A stretch of DNA of 64,000 nucleotides from Rhodanobacter sp. (lineage in GTDB: Bacteria > Pseudomonadota > Gammaproteobacteria > Xanthomonadales > Rhodanobacteraceae): NCBI GenBank assembly GCA_040371205.1, contig AP031382.1:3407562-3471561 (forward strand), read 5' to 3'. The notes beneath the pieces were generated by a model. That model saw nothing but the letters and a program-made list of their open reading frames with translations. It was not told the DNA's origin and did no database searches. Shown one piece after another: positions 56,201 to 64,000 of this stretch. Positions within the stretch are counted from its first letter, which is position 1; each line of letters starts with the position of its first letter. The translations under genes were made by a program, and so were the position numbers.

Positions 56201-56406
56201 GTCACCACCCAGAGCTTCGGTTGCGGACACGCCCGGCATGCAGGCGGCGGAAGGCGCGCAGTGTGGCACAGCGCGGCCGCGGCCCGGCCCGCGGCACTGA
56301 ATCGCCGCTAAGCGCCCGCGCGGCTCCGATTGCCGCACCGCCGACCGGCCACTACAGTCCGCCCGGTTTGTCGCCGCGCGCGTCCGATATAAGGAGATCC
56401 ATCGCC

Positions 56407-56868
56407 ATGCCGCCTGCCAACGTGCGCGTCCGCTCCGCCGAACTCTCCGATCTCGACGACCTGGTGGCGCTGGAAGAACACAGCTTCACCAGCGACCGCC
56501 TGAGCCGCGCGCAGTTCCGCCGCCATCTCGACAGCGAAAGCGCCAAGGTACTGGTGGCCAGCACCGGCCCGCACCGTTTCCTCGGCACCGCCGTGGTGTT
56601 CTTCCGCAAGCGCAGCAAGGTGGCGCGGCTGTATTCCATCGCCACCCATCACGCCGCGCGCGGGCAGGGCGTGGGCACGGAGCTGCTCGACGCGGTCGAA
56701 CGGCTGGCGCAACGCCGGCGCTGCCGCGCGCTGCGGCTGGAAGTGCGCGCCGACAATGCCGGCGCGATCCGCCTGTACGAGCGTCTCGGCTACCGCCGGC
56801 TCGCCGCGCTCGCGAAGTACTATGAAGACGGCGCGGACGGCTGGCGGTACGAGAAGCCGCTGGACTGA
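56407..56868 (+). CDS. GNAT acetyltransferase paired with the RLAN ATP-grasp gene
   Basis: A 153-residue RimI-like N-acetyltransferase: VRSAELSDLDDLVALEEHSF at the start, the acetyl-CoA loop HHAARGQGVGTELL, RLEVRADNAGAIRLYERLGYRRL near the end and YYEDGADGWRYEKPL. The ATG at 56407 has AAGGAGA upstream. It is divergent from the ATP-grasp gene across 206 nt. In related loci the GNAT is often fused to a C39-like peptidase; that part is missing here, and no peptidase gene follows. Confidence 0.87.
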   Translation: MPPANVRVRSAELSDLDDLVALEEHSFTSDRLSRAQFRRHLDSESAKVLVASTGPHRFLGTAVVFFRKRSKVARLYSIATHHAARGQGVGTELLDAVERLAQRRRCRALRLEVRADNAGAIRLYERLGYRRLAALAKYYEDGADGWRYEKPLD

Positions 56869-56926
56869 AACCGCGCGCGCGACGCTTGACCGGTCATCGG
56901 TGTCACAAGCAACGGCGAGACCTGCG

Positions 56927-57016
56927 ATGCCCTTTCTCCTGCATCTGCGGCACCACTGGCCGCTGGCGGTTGCGCTCGCCGTGCTGTTCGGCTCGTACTG
57001 GCTGGCCACGCCGTGA
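56927..57016 (+). CDS. Possible 29-residue membrane peptide
   Basis: A 29-codon frame encoding MPFLLHLRHHWPLAVALAVL and a short tail, which would be one membrane helix after a basic lead. It lies 58 nt after the GNAT stop on the same strand. The ribosome site (GAGA) is weak. It may be a real small membrane protein or chance. Confidence 0.25.
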   Translation: MPFLLHLRHHWPLAVALAVLFGSYWLATP

Positions 57017-57037
57017 ACGGCGCCGCCGTTGCAGCCG

Positions 57038-57727
57038 TCAACCGCCCAGCGGCGAGCTGATGCGCAGCCCGGTGGCCGCGTCGGGCCGCGCCACCAGTGC
57101 GCCGGTGCGCGAAAGGCTCAGGCTGTAGTGGCCGCCATCGACCAGCGGCAGGAAGGCGCCGCTGCCATAGACCGCGTCCACCATCGGCAGTGCACGCGGG
57201 TAGCGCCGGTGCAGGTCGAGCAGGTCGAAGCGGTCGGCGGAACCCAGCGCGACCACGGTACGCGGCGCGTTCTGCTCCTGCGTGACGTCGTCGTAGCGGC
57301 CGTCGATGCGGTCGAGGCGATACAGCGGCGGCAGGCCGGCGAGCACGGCCGGCAGCTTCCACTTCAGCACCACCGCTTCGACGCGCCAGTCGTCGCCGTC
57401 CAGCTGCACCTGGCGCGTGGCGCCGTCGGGCCAGTTCATCACGACCAGCCAACGCTGCGGCGAGAGGATGTGCGCGTCGATCTGCACGATCGGGGTTTCC
57501 TCGCCGAGCAGGCGGTAACCGCGCAAGGCCCAGCCGCCGATCCCGCAAAGCACGCTGAGCACGAGGCACGCCGCGCACAGCAGCGCATGCCAGGCGGCTG
57601 CCAGTCTGGCGCCGCCATCGAGGCGGCGGCGCAGCAGCACCAGTTGCAGCAGGCAGCACAGCAGCAGCACCGCGGCCAGCGCCAGCAGCACGGTGGCGGG
57701 CAAGCGCAACAGCTCGATCAGGTTCAT
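57038..57727 (-). CDS. Membrane protein of unknown function (Xanthomonadales family)
   Basis: A 229-residue protein with two N-terminal hydrophobic stretches (residues about 8-32 and 44-68) and an exported domain of about 150 residues. Features include VVMNWPDGATRQVQLDGDDW, VVLKWKLPAVLAGLPPLYRLDRIDGRYDD, FDLLDLHRRYPRALPMVDAVYGSGAF and LSLSRTGALVAR, here cited by region. The family is often annotated vaguely as a transport-related protein; I cannot support that. The ATG at 57727 starts a membrane helix. Confidence 0.6.
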   Translation of the reverse strand: MNLIELLRLPATVLLALAAVLLLCCLLQLVLLRRRLDGGARLAAAWHALLCAACLVLSVLCGIGGWALRGYRLLGEETPIVQIDAHILSPQRWLVVMNWPDGATRQVQLDGDDWRVEAVVLKWKLPAVLAGLPPLYRLDRIDGRYDDVTQEQNAPRTVVALGSADRFDLLDLHRRYPRALPMVDAVYGSGAFLPLVDGGHYSLSLSRTGALVARPDAATGLRISSPLGG

Positions 57728-57832
57728 CGGGATTTCCGCGGGAGGGGCGCGCGCATGATAAGAGGTCGGGGCCGGTCCATGGTCTCGGCGCGGAATGCCT
57801 GAAACCGCGAAACGGCTTCCCGGCTCGCTCGC

Positions 57833-57838
57833 TATACT
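57833..57838 (+). promoter_or_regulatory. -10 box of the lptM-dapF operon
   Basis: TATACT at 57833-57838, 32 nt before the lptM ATG. No clear -35 is visible at 17 bp. It is the best promoter candidate for the lptM-dapF-DUF484-xerC group. Confidence 0.45.
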
Positions 57839-57869
57839 GCGGCGTCACGTTTCCCACGGGTGTCCGATC

Positions 57870-58058
57870 ATGCGCCGTCTGTTGCTGCCGCCGCTTTGCC
57901 TCATGGCCGCCGTGCTTGCCGGCTGCGGCAACAAGGGCCCGCTGTACCTGCCGAACAATCCCAATCCGCCGGTCTACGTGCCGCCGGCGAAGACTCCGCC
58001 GGCACCGTCCAATGCGCAGTCGGCGCCGGCGCCGGCAAGCAGCGCCGCCACGCACTGA
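57870..58058 (+). CDS. lptM: LptM (YifL) lipoprotein
   Basis: A 62-residue lipoprotein. The signal sequence MRRLLLPPLCLMAAVLAGCG ends in a lipobox with Cys19, followed by the LptM signature GNKGPLYLP. A Pro/Ala/Ser-rich tail completes it. LptM helps the LptDE lipopolysaccharide translocon mature with correct disulfides. Its place directly before dapF is conserved in many gammaproteobacteria. Confidence 0.9.
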   Translation: MRRLLLPPLCLMAAVLAGCGNKGPLYLPNNPNPPVYVPPAKTPPAPSNAQSAPAPASSAATH

Positions 58059-58067
58059 ACCGCGCCG

Positions 58068-58901
58068 ATGCTGCGCTTCTCCAAGATGCACGGCCTGGGC
58101 AACGATTTCGTGCTGCTCGACTGCCGCACGGCGCCGTTCGCACTGGACGAGGCCGGCATCCGTGCGCTGGCGGACCGGCGCACCGGCGTGGGCTTCGACC
58201 AGTTGCTCAGCGTTGAACCGGCGCGCGATCCGAGCTGCGCGTTCTACTACGGCATCTGGAACACCGACGGCTCGCCGGCGGCCCAATGCGGCAACGGCGT
58301 GCGTTGCGTGGCCGCCTGGCTGCACCGCGCCGGCCACCTGGCGGTGGACGAACCGGTGCGGCTGGAAAGCCCGTCCGGCCCGGTCACGGTGCGCCTGCGC
58401 TCCGCGCACGAAGTCACCGTGGACATGGGCGAACCGCAGTTCGCGCCGGCGCGGATTCCGTTCGACGCCCCGGCCGAGGCGCCGCACTACGCCATCGAAG
58501 CCGCCGGCGCGCGTTTGCGCATCGGCGCGGTGTCGATGGGCAATCCGCATGCCGTGGTCATGCTGGACGAGCTGGCCGCCGCCGATGTGGAACACCTGGC
58601 CCCCGCGCTCACCGCACACGCGCGCTTCGCCGAGGGCGCGAACGCCGGTTTCGTCGAACGCCTCGGCCGCGACCGCATCGCGCTGCGCGTGCACGAACGC
58701 GGCGTGGGCTGGACCCAGGCCTGCGGCACCGGCGCCTGTGCCGCCGTGGCCGTGTTGCGGCGGCGCGGCGAGGTGGACGAGCAGGTCCGCGTGGACCTTC
58801 CCGGCGGCACGCTGCGCATCGCCTGGCCGGGTCCCGGCCACACGCTGTGGATGACCGGCCCGGCCGCGTTCGCCTTCGAGGGCGAATGGCCCCTCGATTG
58901 A
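58068..58901 (+). CDS. dapF: Diaminopimelate epimerase
   Basis: A 277-residue cofactor-free epimerase (E. coli 274) that makes meso-diaminopimelate for lysine and peptidoglycan. The catalytic cysteines are Cys74 in AAQCGNGVRC and Cys219 in TQACGTGACA. KMHGLGNDFVLLD at the start and SMGNPHAVV in the second half are also family marks. It lies 9 nt after lptM. Confidence 0.97.
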   Translation: MLRFSKMHGLGNDFVLLDCRTAPFALDEAGIRALADRRTGVGFDQLLSVEPARDPSCAFYYGIWNTDGSPAAQCGNGVRCVAAWLHRAGHLAVDEPVRLESPSGPVTVRLRSAHEVTVDMGEPQFAPARIPFDAPAEAPHYAIEAAGARLRIGAVSMGNPHAVVMLDELAAADVEHLAPALTAHARFAEGANAGFVERLGRDRIALRVHERGVGWTQACGTGACAAVAVLRRRGEVDEQVRVDLPGGTLRIAWPGPGHTLWMTGPAAFAFEGEWPLD

Positions 58902-58955
58902 TCGAACCGCGCGTCCATCGCACACTCGCCGCATGACCGCCGCAGGAAACCGCGC

Positions 58956-59642
58956 ATGAACGCCCCCTTGTCCGACGACACCATCGACGCCGTCGCCGTC
59001 GCGGCCTACCTCAAGCGGCACCCGTCCTTCCTCAACGACTACCCCGAGCTGGCCGCGCAACTCACCATGCCGCGCGAGCAGGGTTCGGTCGCCTCGTTGG
59101 CCGCGTACCAGCTGCAGCAGTTGCGCGACAAGAACGCCGAGCTGGAACATCGCCTCGCCGAACTCACCACCATCGCCGCCGACAACCAGAAGCTGATGGA
59201 ACGCGTGCATGCGCTCACCGTGGCCTTGCTGCGCGCGAACACGCTCGAGGTGACCACGCGTACCCTGATCGCCCGGCTCAACGAGGATTTCCACACCGAA
59301 CTCGTGCGCCTGCTGCTGTTCGGCCGCCATGCCGACCTGCCGCGCTCGGACTGGCTGCGCCAGGTCGGCGGCGGTGCGACGGAGCTGCCCGAGCTGGCCG
59401 ACGTGTTGCAGCGGCACGAACCGCTCTCCGGCCGTTTCTCGGCCGAGAAGCTGGCGCAGCTGTTCGGCGACGAGGCGCCCACCATCCGTTCGGCGGCGCT
59501 GATACCGCTGGGCGAGGCCGGCATCCTCGCCATCGGCAGCCACGATGCGGACCGCTTCCAGCCCGGCATGGGCACGCTGTTCCTGCGGATGATCGCCGCC
59601 ACCGTCACCGCCGCCCTGGCGCGCGCACGGGATCTCGCCTGA
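58956..59642 (+). CDS. DUF484 family protein
   Basis: A 228-residue protein: VAAYLKRHPSFLNDYPELAAQLTMPREQGSVASLA at the start (by region), a coiled-coil segment (QLQQLRDKNAELEHRLAELT), and a GAF-like C-terminal half with IPLGEAGILAIGSHDADRF. DUF484 genes sit between dapF and xerC in many gammaproteobacteria. Function unknown; a link to cell division or recombination is only suggested by position. Confidence 0.9.
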   Translation: MNAPLSDDTIDAVAVAAYLKRHPSFLNDYPELAAQLTMPREQGSVASLAAYQLQQLRDKNAELEHRLAELTTIAADNQKLMERVHALTVALLRANTLEVTTRTLIARLNEDFHTELVRLLLFGRHADLPRSDWLRQVGGGATELPELADVLQRHEPLSGRFSAEKLAQLFGDEAPTIRSAALIPLGEAGILAIGSHDADRFQPGMGTLFLRMIAATVTAALARARDLA

Positions 59643-59649
59643 GCCGGGC

Positions 59650-60534
59650 ATGAGACCGCAGCTACAGGTCGACGCCTGGCTCGCCCGCCTCGCCGGCGAG
59701 CGGCAGGCTTCGCCGCACACGGTGGACGGCTACCGCCGCGACCTCGCCAAGCTCACGGCGTGGATGGAAGCGCAAGGCATCGCCGGCTTCGACGCCCTGG
59801 AGCCGAACCGCCTGCGCCAGTTCGTCGCCACGCAGCACCGCGCCGGCCTCTCGCCGAAAAGCCTGCAGCGCCTGCTTTCCTCCTGCCGCAGCCTGTTCCG
59901 CCAGCTCAGCCGCGAAGGCGCGCTGGCGCACGATCCGCTGGCCGGCGTGCGCGGCCCCAAGGTGCATCGCAAGTTGCCCGTGGTGCTGGACGTGGACGAA
60001 GCCGCCACGCTGGTGGAATCCGGCGGCGACGGCGCCCTCGCGCCGCGCGACCGCGCGATGCTGGAGCTGTTCTATTCCAGCGGCCTGCGCCTGTCCGAAC
60101 TGGTCGGCCTGCGCTGGGTCGACCTCGATCTCGACGGCGGCGAAGTGCGCGTGCTGGGCAAGGGCCGCAAGACGCGCATCGTGCCGGTGGGCCGCCATGC
60201 CGTGGCCGCGCTGCGCACGTTGGGCGCGACCATCGGCATGACGCCGGAATCGCCGGTGTTCCGCGGCCGCGGCGGCGCGGCGATCAACCCGCGCACCGTG
60301 CAGATGCGGCTGCGCAAGCTCGCGCTCGCCCACGGCTTCGCCAAGCACGTGCATCCGCATCTGCTGCGGCACACCTTCGCCAGCCACATGCTGGAATCCT
60401 CCGGCGACCTGCGCGCGGTGCAGGAGCTGCTCGGCCACGCCGACATCGCCACCACGCAGATCTACACGCACCTGGATTTCCAGCACCTGGCCAAGGTCTA
60501 CGACGCGGCGCATCCGCGGGCTCGGAAAAAGTAA
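59650..60534 (+). CDS. xerC: Tyrosine recombinase XerC
   Basis: A 294-residue site-specific recombinase that resolves chromosome dimers at dif with XerD. Catalytic residues are all present: Arg147 (SGLRLSEL), Lys171 (GKGRKTR), His237 and Arg240 (HLLRHTF), His263 (LGHAD) and Tyr272 (IYTHLD). The N-terminal SAM-like domain covers residues 1-95. Position after DUF484 supports XerC rather than XerD. Confidence 0.95.
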   Translation: MRPQLQVDAWLARLAGERQASPHTVDGYRRDLAKLTAWMEAQGIAGFDALEPNRLRQFVATQHRAGLSPKSLQRLLSSCRSLFRQLSREGALAHDPLAGVRGPKVHRKLPVVLDVDEAATLVESGGDGALAPRDRAMLELFYSSGLRLSELVGLRWVDLDLDGGEVRVLGKGRKTRIVPVGRHAVAALRTLGATIGMTPESPVFRGRGGAAINPRTVQMRLRKLALAHGFAKHVHPHLLRHTFASHMLESSGDLRAVQELLGHADIATTQIYTHLDFQHLAKVYDAAHPRARKK

Positions 60535-60611
60535 GCGGGCCGGTCAGGCCCTACCCGCATTGAAGCTCCGGCCATCCGGCCCCATGTCGTGCGCTCAACC
60601 CTGGAGCTCTC

Positions 60612-61148
60612 ATGGAACCCTTCCACGCCACCACCATCGTCAGCGTGCGCCGCAACGGCAAGGTCGTGATCGGCGGCGACGGCCAGGTCACGCTGGGCAA
60701 CATCGTGGCCAAGGCCAATGCGCGCAAGATCCGCCGCCTCGGCCGCAACGCCGACGTGCTGGCCGGCTTCGCCGGCGCCACCGCCGATGCCTTCACCCTG
60801 TTCGAACTGTTCGAGCAGAAGCTGGACAAGCACGGCAACAACCTCACCCGCGCCGCGGTGGAGATGGCCAAGGAATGGCGTACCGACCGCCGCCTCGGCC
60901 GCCTCGAGGCGATGCTGGCGGTGGCCGACAAGGAGGCTTCGCTGCTGATCTCCGGCAACGGCGACGTGCTGGAGCCCGAGCACGGCCTGATCGCGATCGG
61001 TTCCGGCGGCCCCTACGCGCAATCCGCCGCACTGGCGCTGCTGGAAAACACCGAGCTGGATGCGCGCAGCGTGGTGGAGCGCGCGCTGAAGATCGCCGGC
61101 GACATCTGCATCTACACCAACCACAACACCACGATCGAAGAGCTTTGA
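60612..61148 (+). CDS. hslV: ATP-dependent protease subunit HslV
   Basis: A 178-residue proteasome-like peptidase. The nucleophile is Thr7 in [11 protein letters not shown], so a short six-residue propeptide MEPFHA must be removed. [26 protein letters not shown] and [18 protein letters not shown] are conserved. The chain ends [14 protein letters not shown], as in E. coli HslV. It acts with HslU encoded 120 nt downstream. Confidence 0.97.
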   Translation: MEPFHATTIVSVRRNGKVVIGGDGQVTLGNIVAKANARKIRRLGRNADVLAGFAGATADAFTLFELFEQKLDKHGNNLTRAAVEMAKEWRTDRRLGRLEAMLAVADKEASLLISGNGDVLEPEHGLIAIGSGGPYAQSAALALLENTELDARSVVERALKIAGDICIYTNHNTTIEEL

Positions 61149-61183
61149 GCGCACGGCTTTTGCGATCGTCCCTGATCGCGAAG

Positions 61184-61212
61184 ATCAAACGGGCGGCCAT
61201 CCGTGGCCGCAC
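61184..61212. repeat. Dispersed TCAAACG-palindrome element, copy 2
   Basis: TCAAACG (61185-61191) followed by GCGGCCA (61193-61199), loop TCCG, TGGCCGC (61204-61210), a perfect 7-bp stem. It lies between hslV and hslU and closely matches the copy at 46437-46464, flank included. Confidence 0.55.
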
Positions 61213-61268
61213 TTTCCACCCAAAGCCGCATCCTGGCGTTGCAGCTTTTCCACACACCTGACGCCCCC

Positions 61269-62609
61269 ATGTCCGAACTGACCCCCCGCGAAATCGTCAA
61301 CGAACTCGACCGCTACATCGTCGGCCAGCACGACGCCAAGCGCGCCGTGGCGGTGGCGCTGCGCAGCCGCTGGCGCCGCATGCAGCTGGCGCCCGAGATG
61401 CGCAACGAGATCACGCCGAAGAACATCCTGATGATCGGCCCCACCGGCGTGGGCAAGACCGAGATCGCGCGCCGCCTCGCCACGCTGGCCAACGCGCCGT
61501 TCGTGAAGGTGGAAGCGACCAAGTTCACCGAGGTGGGCTACGTGGGCAAGGACGTGGAATCCATCATCCGCGACCTCGGCGACGTGGCCTACAAGCTCAC
61601 CCGCGAGCAGGCGATCAAGCGCGTGCGCTCGCAGGCGGAAGACCGTGCCGAGGACCGCATCCTCGACGCGCTGCTGCCGCGCCGGCAGGCACCCAGCGAC
61701 TGGAGCCAGGACGTCCCGTCCACGCCCGCCATCGACAGCGACACCCGCCAGAAGCTGCGCAAGCAGCTGCGCGATGGCACGCTGGACGAGCGCGAGATCG
61801 AGCTGGACTTCGCCATGAACGTCGGCGTGGAGATCATGTCGCCGCCCGGCATGGAGGAGATGGGCGCGCAGCTGCGCCAGATGTTCCAGAACCTCGGCGG
61901 CGCCAAGACCCAGCACCGCAAGCTGGCGATCAAGCTGGCGCGCCCGATGCTGATCGAGGAGGAAGCCGGCAAGCTGCTCAACGACGAGGAGATCCGCGCG
62001 CTGGCGGTGGAAGCCGCCGAACAGAACGGCATCGTCTTCATCGACGAGATCGACAAGGTGGCGCAGCGCAGCGACTACGGCCACTCCGGCGTCAGCCGCG
62101 AAGGCGTGCAGCGCGACCTGCTGCCGCTGGTGGAAGGCTCCACCGTCTCCACCAAGTACGGCCCGCTGAAGACCGACCACATGCTGTTCATCGCCTCGGG
62201 CGCGTTCTCGCTGGCCAAGCCCTCCGACCTGATCCCCGAGCTGCAGGGCCGCCTGCCGATCCGCGTGGAACTGAGCGCGCTGTCGGTGGACGACTTCAAG
62301 CGCATCCTGCGCGAGCCGCACAATGCACTGACCAAGCAATACGTGGCCCTGCTGGGCACCGAAGGCGTGGGCCTGGAGTTCACCGATTCCGGCATCGACC
62401 GGCTGGCCGAAGTGGCCTTCCAGGTGAACGAGCGCACCGAGAACATCGGTGCCCGCCGCCTGCACACCGTGATGGAACGGCTGCTGGAAAGCATTTCCTA
62501 CGAGGCTGCAGACAAATCCGGCGAAAAATATGTGATCGACGCCGAACAGGTAGACAAGAGTCTTGGCACGCTGGTGCGCGACGAAGACCTGAGCCGCTAC
62601 ATCCTCTGA
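61269..62609 (+). CDS. hslU: ATP-dependent protease ATPase subunit HslU
   Basis: A 446-residue AAA+ unfoldase (E. coli 443). Walker A is GPTGVGKTE from residue 57, the pore loop region has GYVGKDVES, and Walker B is IVFIDEIDK. An I-domain spans about 110-240, and the C-terminus ends DLSRYIL, the tail that docks into HslV. The ATG at 61269 gives [20 protein letters not shown]; an upstream in-frame ATG at 61203 lies in the repeat and is unlikely. Confidence 0.97.
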   Translation: MSELTPREIVNELDRYIVGQHDAKRAVAVALRSRWRRMQLAPEMRNEITPKNILMIGPTGVGKTEIARRLATLANAPFVKVEATKFTEVGYVGKDVESIIRDLGDVAYKLTREQAIKRVRSQAEDRAEDRILDALLPRRQAPSDWSQDVPSTPAIDSDTRQKLRKQLRDGTLDEREIELDFAMNVGVEIMSPPGMEEMGAQLRQMFQNLGGAKTQHRKLAIKLARPMLIEEEAGKLLNDEEIRALAVEAAEQNGIVFIDEIDKVAQRSDYGHSGVSREGVQRDLLPLVEGSTVSTKYGPLKTDHMLFIASGAFSLAKPSDLIPELQGRLPIRVELSALSVDDFKRILREPHNALTKQYVALLGTEGVGLEFTDSGIDRLAEVAFQVNERTENIGARRLHTVMERLLESISYEAADKSGEKYVIDAEQVDKSLGTLVRDEDLSRYIL

Positions 62610-62732
62610 GCCCACCGCAGCACGAAGTGCGCCGATCTTTGCATTAGGCGCATTTTGCATGCCTTTTCGCCGAAGATGACTGAAAACATCCCCTGAACAA
62701 GCCTTCGCGGCCGCTCTGCTAAAATGCCTGCC

Positions 62733-63347
62733 ATGGCAAAGATTCTCGAGTTCAAGACCAACGGCCTGCGCGCCCAGCTGCGCGAGGCGCAGGAACAGCA
62801 AACCATGGTGCGCCTCTGGCGCGCCGAGCTGGAGCACGGCAGCTTCTGCGGTTACGTGGGCGGCGTGGGCAGCGAGTTCGTGCTGCTGTGGGTGGTCGGC
62901 GACGGCATCACCGAAGACGGCATCTACGTGATGCGCCACCGCGACATCACCGAGCTGGAGTCGCCGGAACGCCACCATGCCTTCATGGCCAAGGCGCTGG
63001 CGCTCAAGGGCATTGCCCCGCGCCTGCCGCAGAACTTCCCGCTGGATTCGATCCGCGACGTCGTGAAGGCCGCCGGCGCGATGTCGCCGGTGATCGCCGT
63101 GCACGTGGACTCCGAGGAAGAGGAGGAGGTCTGCTACATCGGCCGCCTCGCCAGCCTCGACGAGGACGGCTTCTACCTGCAGGAACTCAGTCCCGACGCG
63201 GAATGGATGCGCCAAGCCTCGTTCTTCGCCTGGGACGAGGTCTCCACGCTCAGCATCGGCGACGGCTACGCCCAGTCGCTGCTCGCCGTGGCCGGCCCGG
63301 CGCCGGCGCTGGAACCGGGCGACACCGGCATCGGCCACATGCACTGA
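62733..63347 (+). CDS. Conserved hypothetical protein
   Basis: A 204-residue soluble protein with no signal peptide. Visible features: MAKILEFKTNGLRAQLREAQ helix, a beta-rich middle (FCGYVGGVGSEFVLLWVVGDGI, by region), an acidic run SEEEEEVCYIGRLASL, and FFAWDEVSTLSIGDGYAQSLL. I do not recognise a named family; the pattern suggests a small beta-barrel/SH3-like fold. TAAAAT (62720-62725) preceded by TGC is 8 nt upstream of the ATG, so the transcript may be leaderless. An in-frame ATG at 62724 falls inside that box. Confidence 0.65.
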   Translation: MAKILEFKTNGLRAQLREAQEQQTMVRLWRAELEHGSFCGYVGGVGSEFVLLWVVGDGITEDGIYVMRHRDITELESPERHHAFMAKALALKGIAPRLPQNFPLDSIRDVVKAAGAMSPVIAVHVDSEEEEEVCYIGRLASLDEDGFYLQELSPDAEWMRQASFFAWDEVSTLSIGDGYAQSLLAVAGPAPALEPGDTGIGHMH

Positions 63348-63369
63348 GTCCCCCATCGGCATGCAACGA

Positions 63370-63405
63370 AACGCCCGCCATTGCCCGGCGGGCGTTTTCG
63401 TTTCA
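63370..63405 (+). terminator. Terminator after the 62733 gene
   Basis: AACGCCCGCC pairs with GGCGGGCGTT around ATTGCCC, followed by TTCGTTT. A strong GC stem with a T-rich tail about 25 nt past the stop codon. A good intrinsic terminator. Confidence 0.85.
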
Positions 63406-63451
63406 GGGGTCGAACGGATCGGGGCTTCATTCTGCGCATCGTCGGTAAACC

Positions 63452-63490
63452 CGGTGCCGCCAGCCCCGTTAGCAGGCTGGCGGCACCGGT
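63452..63490. repeat. 15-bp perfect hairpin before the Spy-like gene
   Basis: CCGGTGCCGCCAGCC pairs with GGCTGGCGGCACCGG around a 9-nt loop. It has no T-run. It lies about 45 nt upstream of the next ATG, so it may be in the leader of that gene or be a REP-like element. Confidence 0.65.
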
Positions 63491-63533
63491 ACGACATCCC
63501 TTGCGCGATCCACGCCTGCCACGGAGATTCCCC

Positions 63534-63974
63534 ATGCACACTCGCCCATTGCGATTGACCGTCTGCGCCCTGGCGCTTGCCTTGCTGGTGGCCGCACCGT
63601 TCGGCGCTGCATCGGCACAGGACGGCACGCCTGCCGCCGGCGATACGGCGACCGCACCGCGCCACTTGCCCGACCCGCAAAAACAGGCGCATCGGCTGGC
63701 GAACAAACTCGGCCTCGATGCCGACCAGCAGTCGAAACTGGCCGCGATCCTGAGCGATCGCCAGCAGCAGGTCGCCGCCCTGCGCGCCGACAGCTCGCTA
63801 TCGAAACCCGACCGCAAGACCAAGCTGCTCGCTGTCCGCCAAGGCAGCGAAAGCCAGATACAGGCGCTGCTCACACCCGCCCAGCAGCAGCAATACGCGC
63901 AGCTGCAGCAGGCCATGAAGGCGCGCCGCCAGAGCCGGCAGGCATCCGGCGCGACTCCGCCCGACAGCCACTAA
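63534..63974 (+). CDS. Periplasmic Spy/CpxP-like helical protein
   Basis: A 146-residue exported protein. The signal peptide runs to about residue 29 (LALALLVAAPFGAASAQ). The mature part is charged and helical: KQAHRLANKLGLDADQQSKLAAILSDRQQQVAAL (by region, 49-82) and LLTPAQQQQYAQLQQAMK with an LTxxQ motif, as in Spy/CpxP-type chaperones and stress sensors. The ATG at 63534 has GGAGATT upstream. Family assignment is by pattern, not by strong identity. Confidence 0.65.
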   Translation: MHTRPLRLTVCALALALLVAAPFGAASAQDGTPAAGDTATAPRHLPDPQKQAHRLANKLGLDADQQSKLAAILSDRQQQVAALRADSSLSKPDRKTKLLAVRQGSESQIQALLTPAQQQQYAQLQQAMKARRQSRQASGATPPDSH

Positions 63975-64000
63975 TCCGGCGCGCACGCCGTTCGCGCGCT

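Overview
The window is a contiguous stretch of a high-GC proteobacterial chromosome. Gene content and order point to the Xanthomonadales, most likely Rhodanobacteraceae (Rhodanobacter, Dyella or Frateuria type). This is inferred from protein families and the lptM-dapF-DUF484-xerC and hslVU blocks; no 16S gene is present. There is no prophage, insertion sequence or CRISPR array. Most of the region is core or near-core genome, with a few accessory patches.

Layout. 1-2220: 3' end of purD, a PhzF-family gene and eda. 2245-9747: an Entner-Doudoroff block (zwf-pgl-edd-eda, minus strand) divergent from an amino-sugar block (GntR regulator, NagB-II-type SIS deaminase, nagA). The shared intergenic region carries paired TGGT repeats. 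Four perfect hairpins sit between pgl and edd. 9895-10971: a lower-GC Fic AMPylase gene. 11046-13292: cobalamin riboswitch and BtuB-like receptor. 13336-17584: minus-strand phospholipase-D lipoprotein, SixA, ParA-like ATPase and an unknown secreted protein. 17759-23431: small membrane protein, speE/speA, ntrBC, tRNA(CAU). 23661-26557: a YjfI/DUF2170 protein with a DNA-binding-like N-terminus and its own tandem operator, followed by a flotillin-like SPFH protein. 26678-34563: cytochrome b561, rpoD, dtd, an internally deleted VOC gene, an LpxL-type acyltransferase, an SLC13 carrier, a patatin and DUF488. 34631-39467: a glycosyltransferase and a complete bufferin operon (DUF2282 peptide, MNIO/DUF692, DUF2063, DoxX), convergent with an ECF sigma/anti-sigma pair. 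39482-46367: parB-parA-rsmG, a small SPFH protein, pirin, DUF4336, UPF0149, exonuclease III and a cold-shock protein. 46474-57727: prlC, an NTE-like patatin, gamma carbonic anhydrase, a PNGase A-like secreted amidase, aroE, and a RimK-like ATP-grasp facing a GNAT. 57870-63974: lptM-dapF-DUF484-xerC, hslVU and two small conserved or secreted proteins.

How the genes connect. GlcNAc-6-P enters through NagA and NagB-II as fructose-6-P, which isomerises into the Zwf-Pgl-Edd-Eda route. The symmetric TGGT repeats between zwf and the GntR gene suggest one regulator links the two branches. The bufferin operon should make a copper-binding modified peptide and is probably driven by the ECF factor next door. 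The most interesting unexplained items are the self-operator-bearing DUF2170 gene with its SPFH neighbour, the four-hairpin array in the zwf operon, a palindrome inside the MNIO reading frame, and a recurrent -10 box 7-9 nt before start codons that suggests leaderless transcripts.
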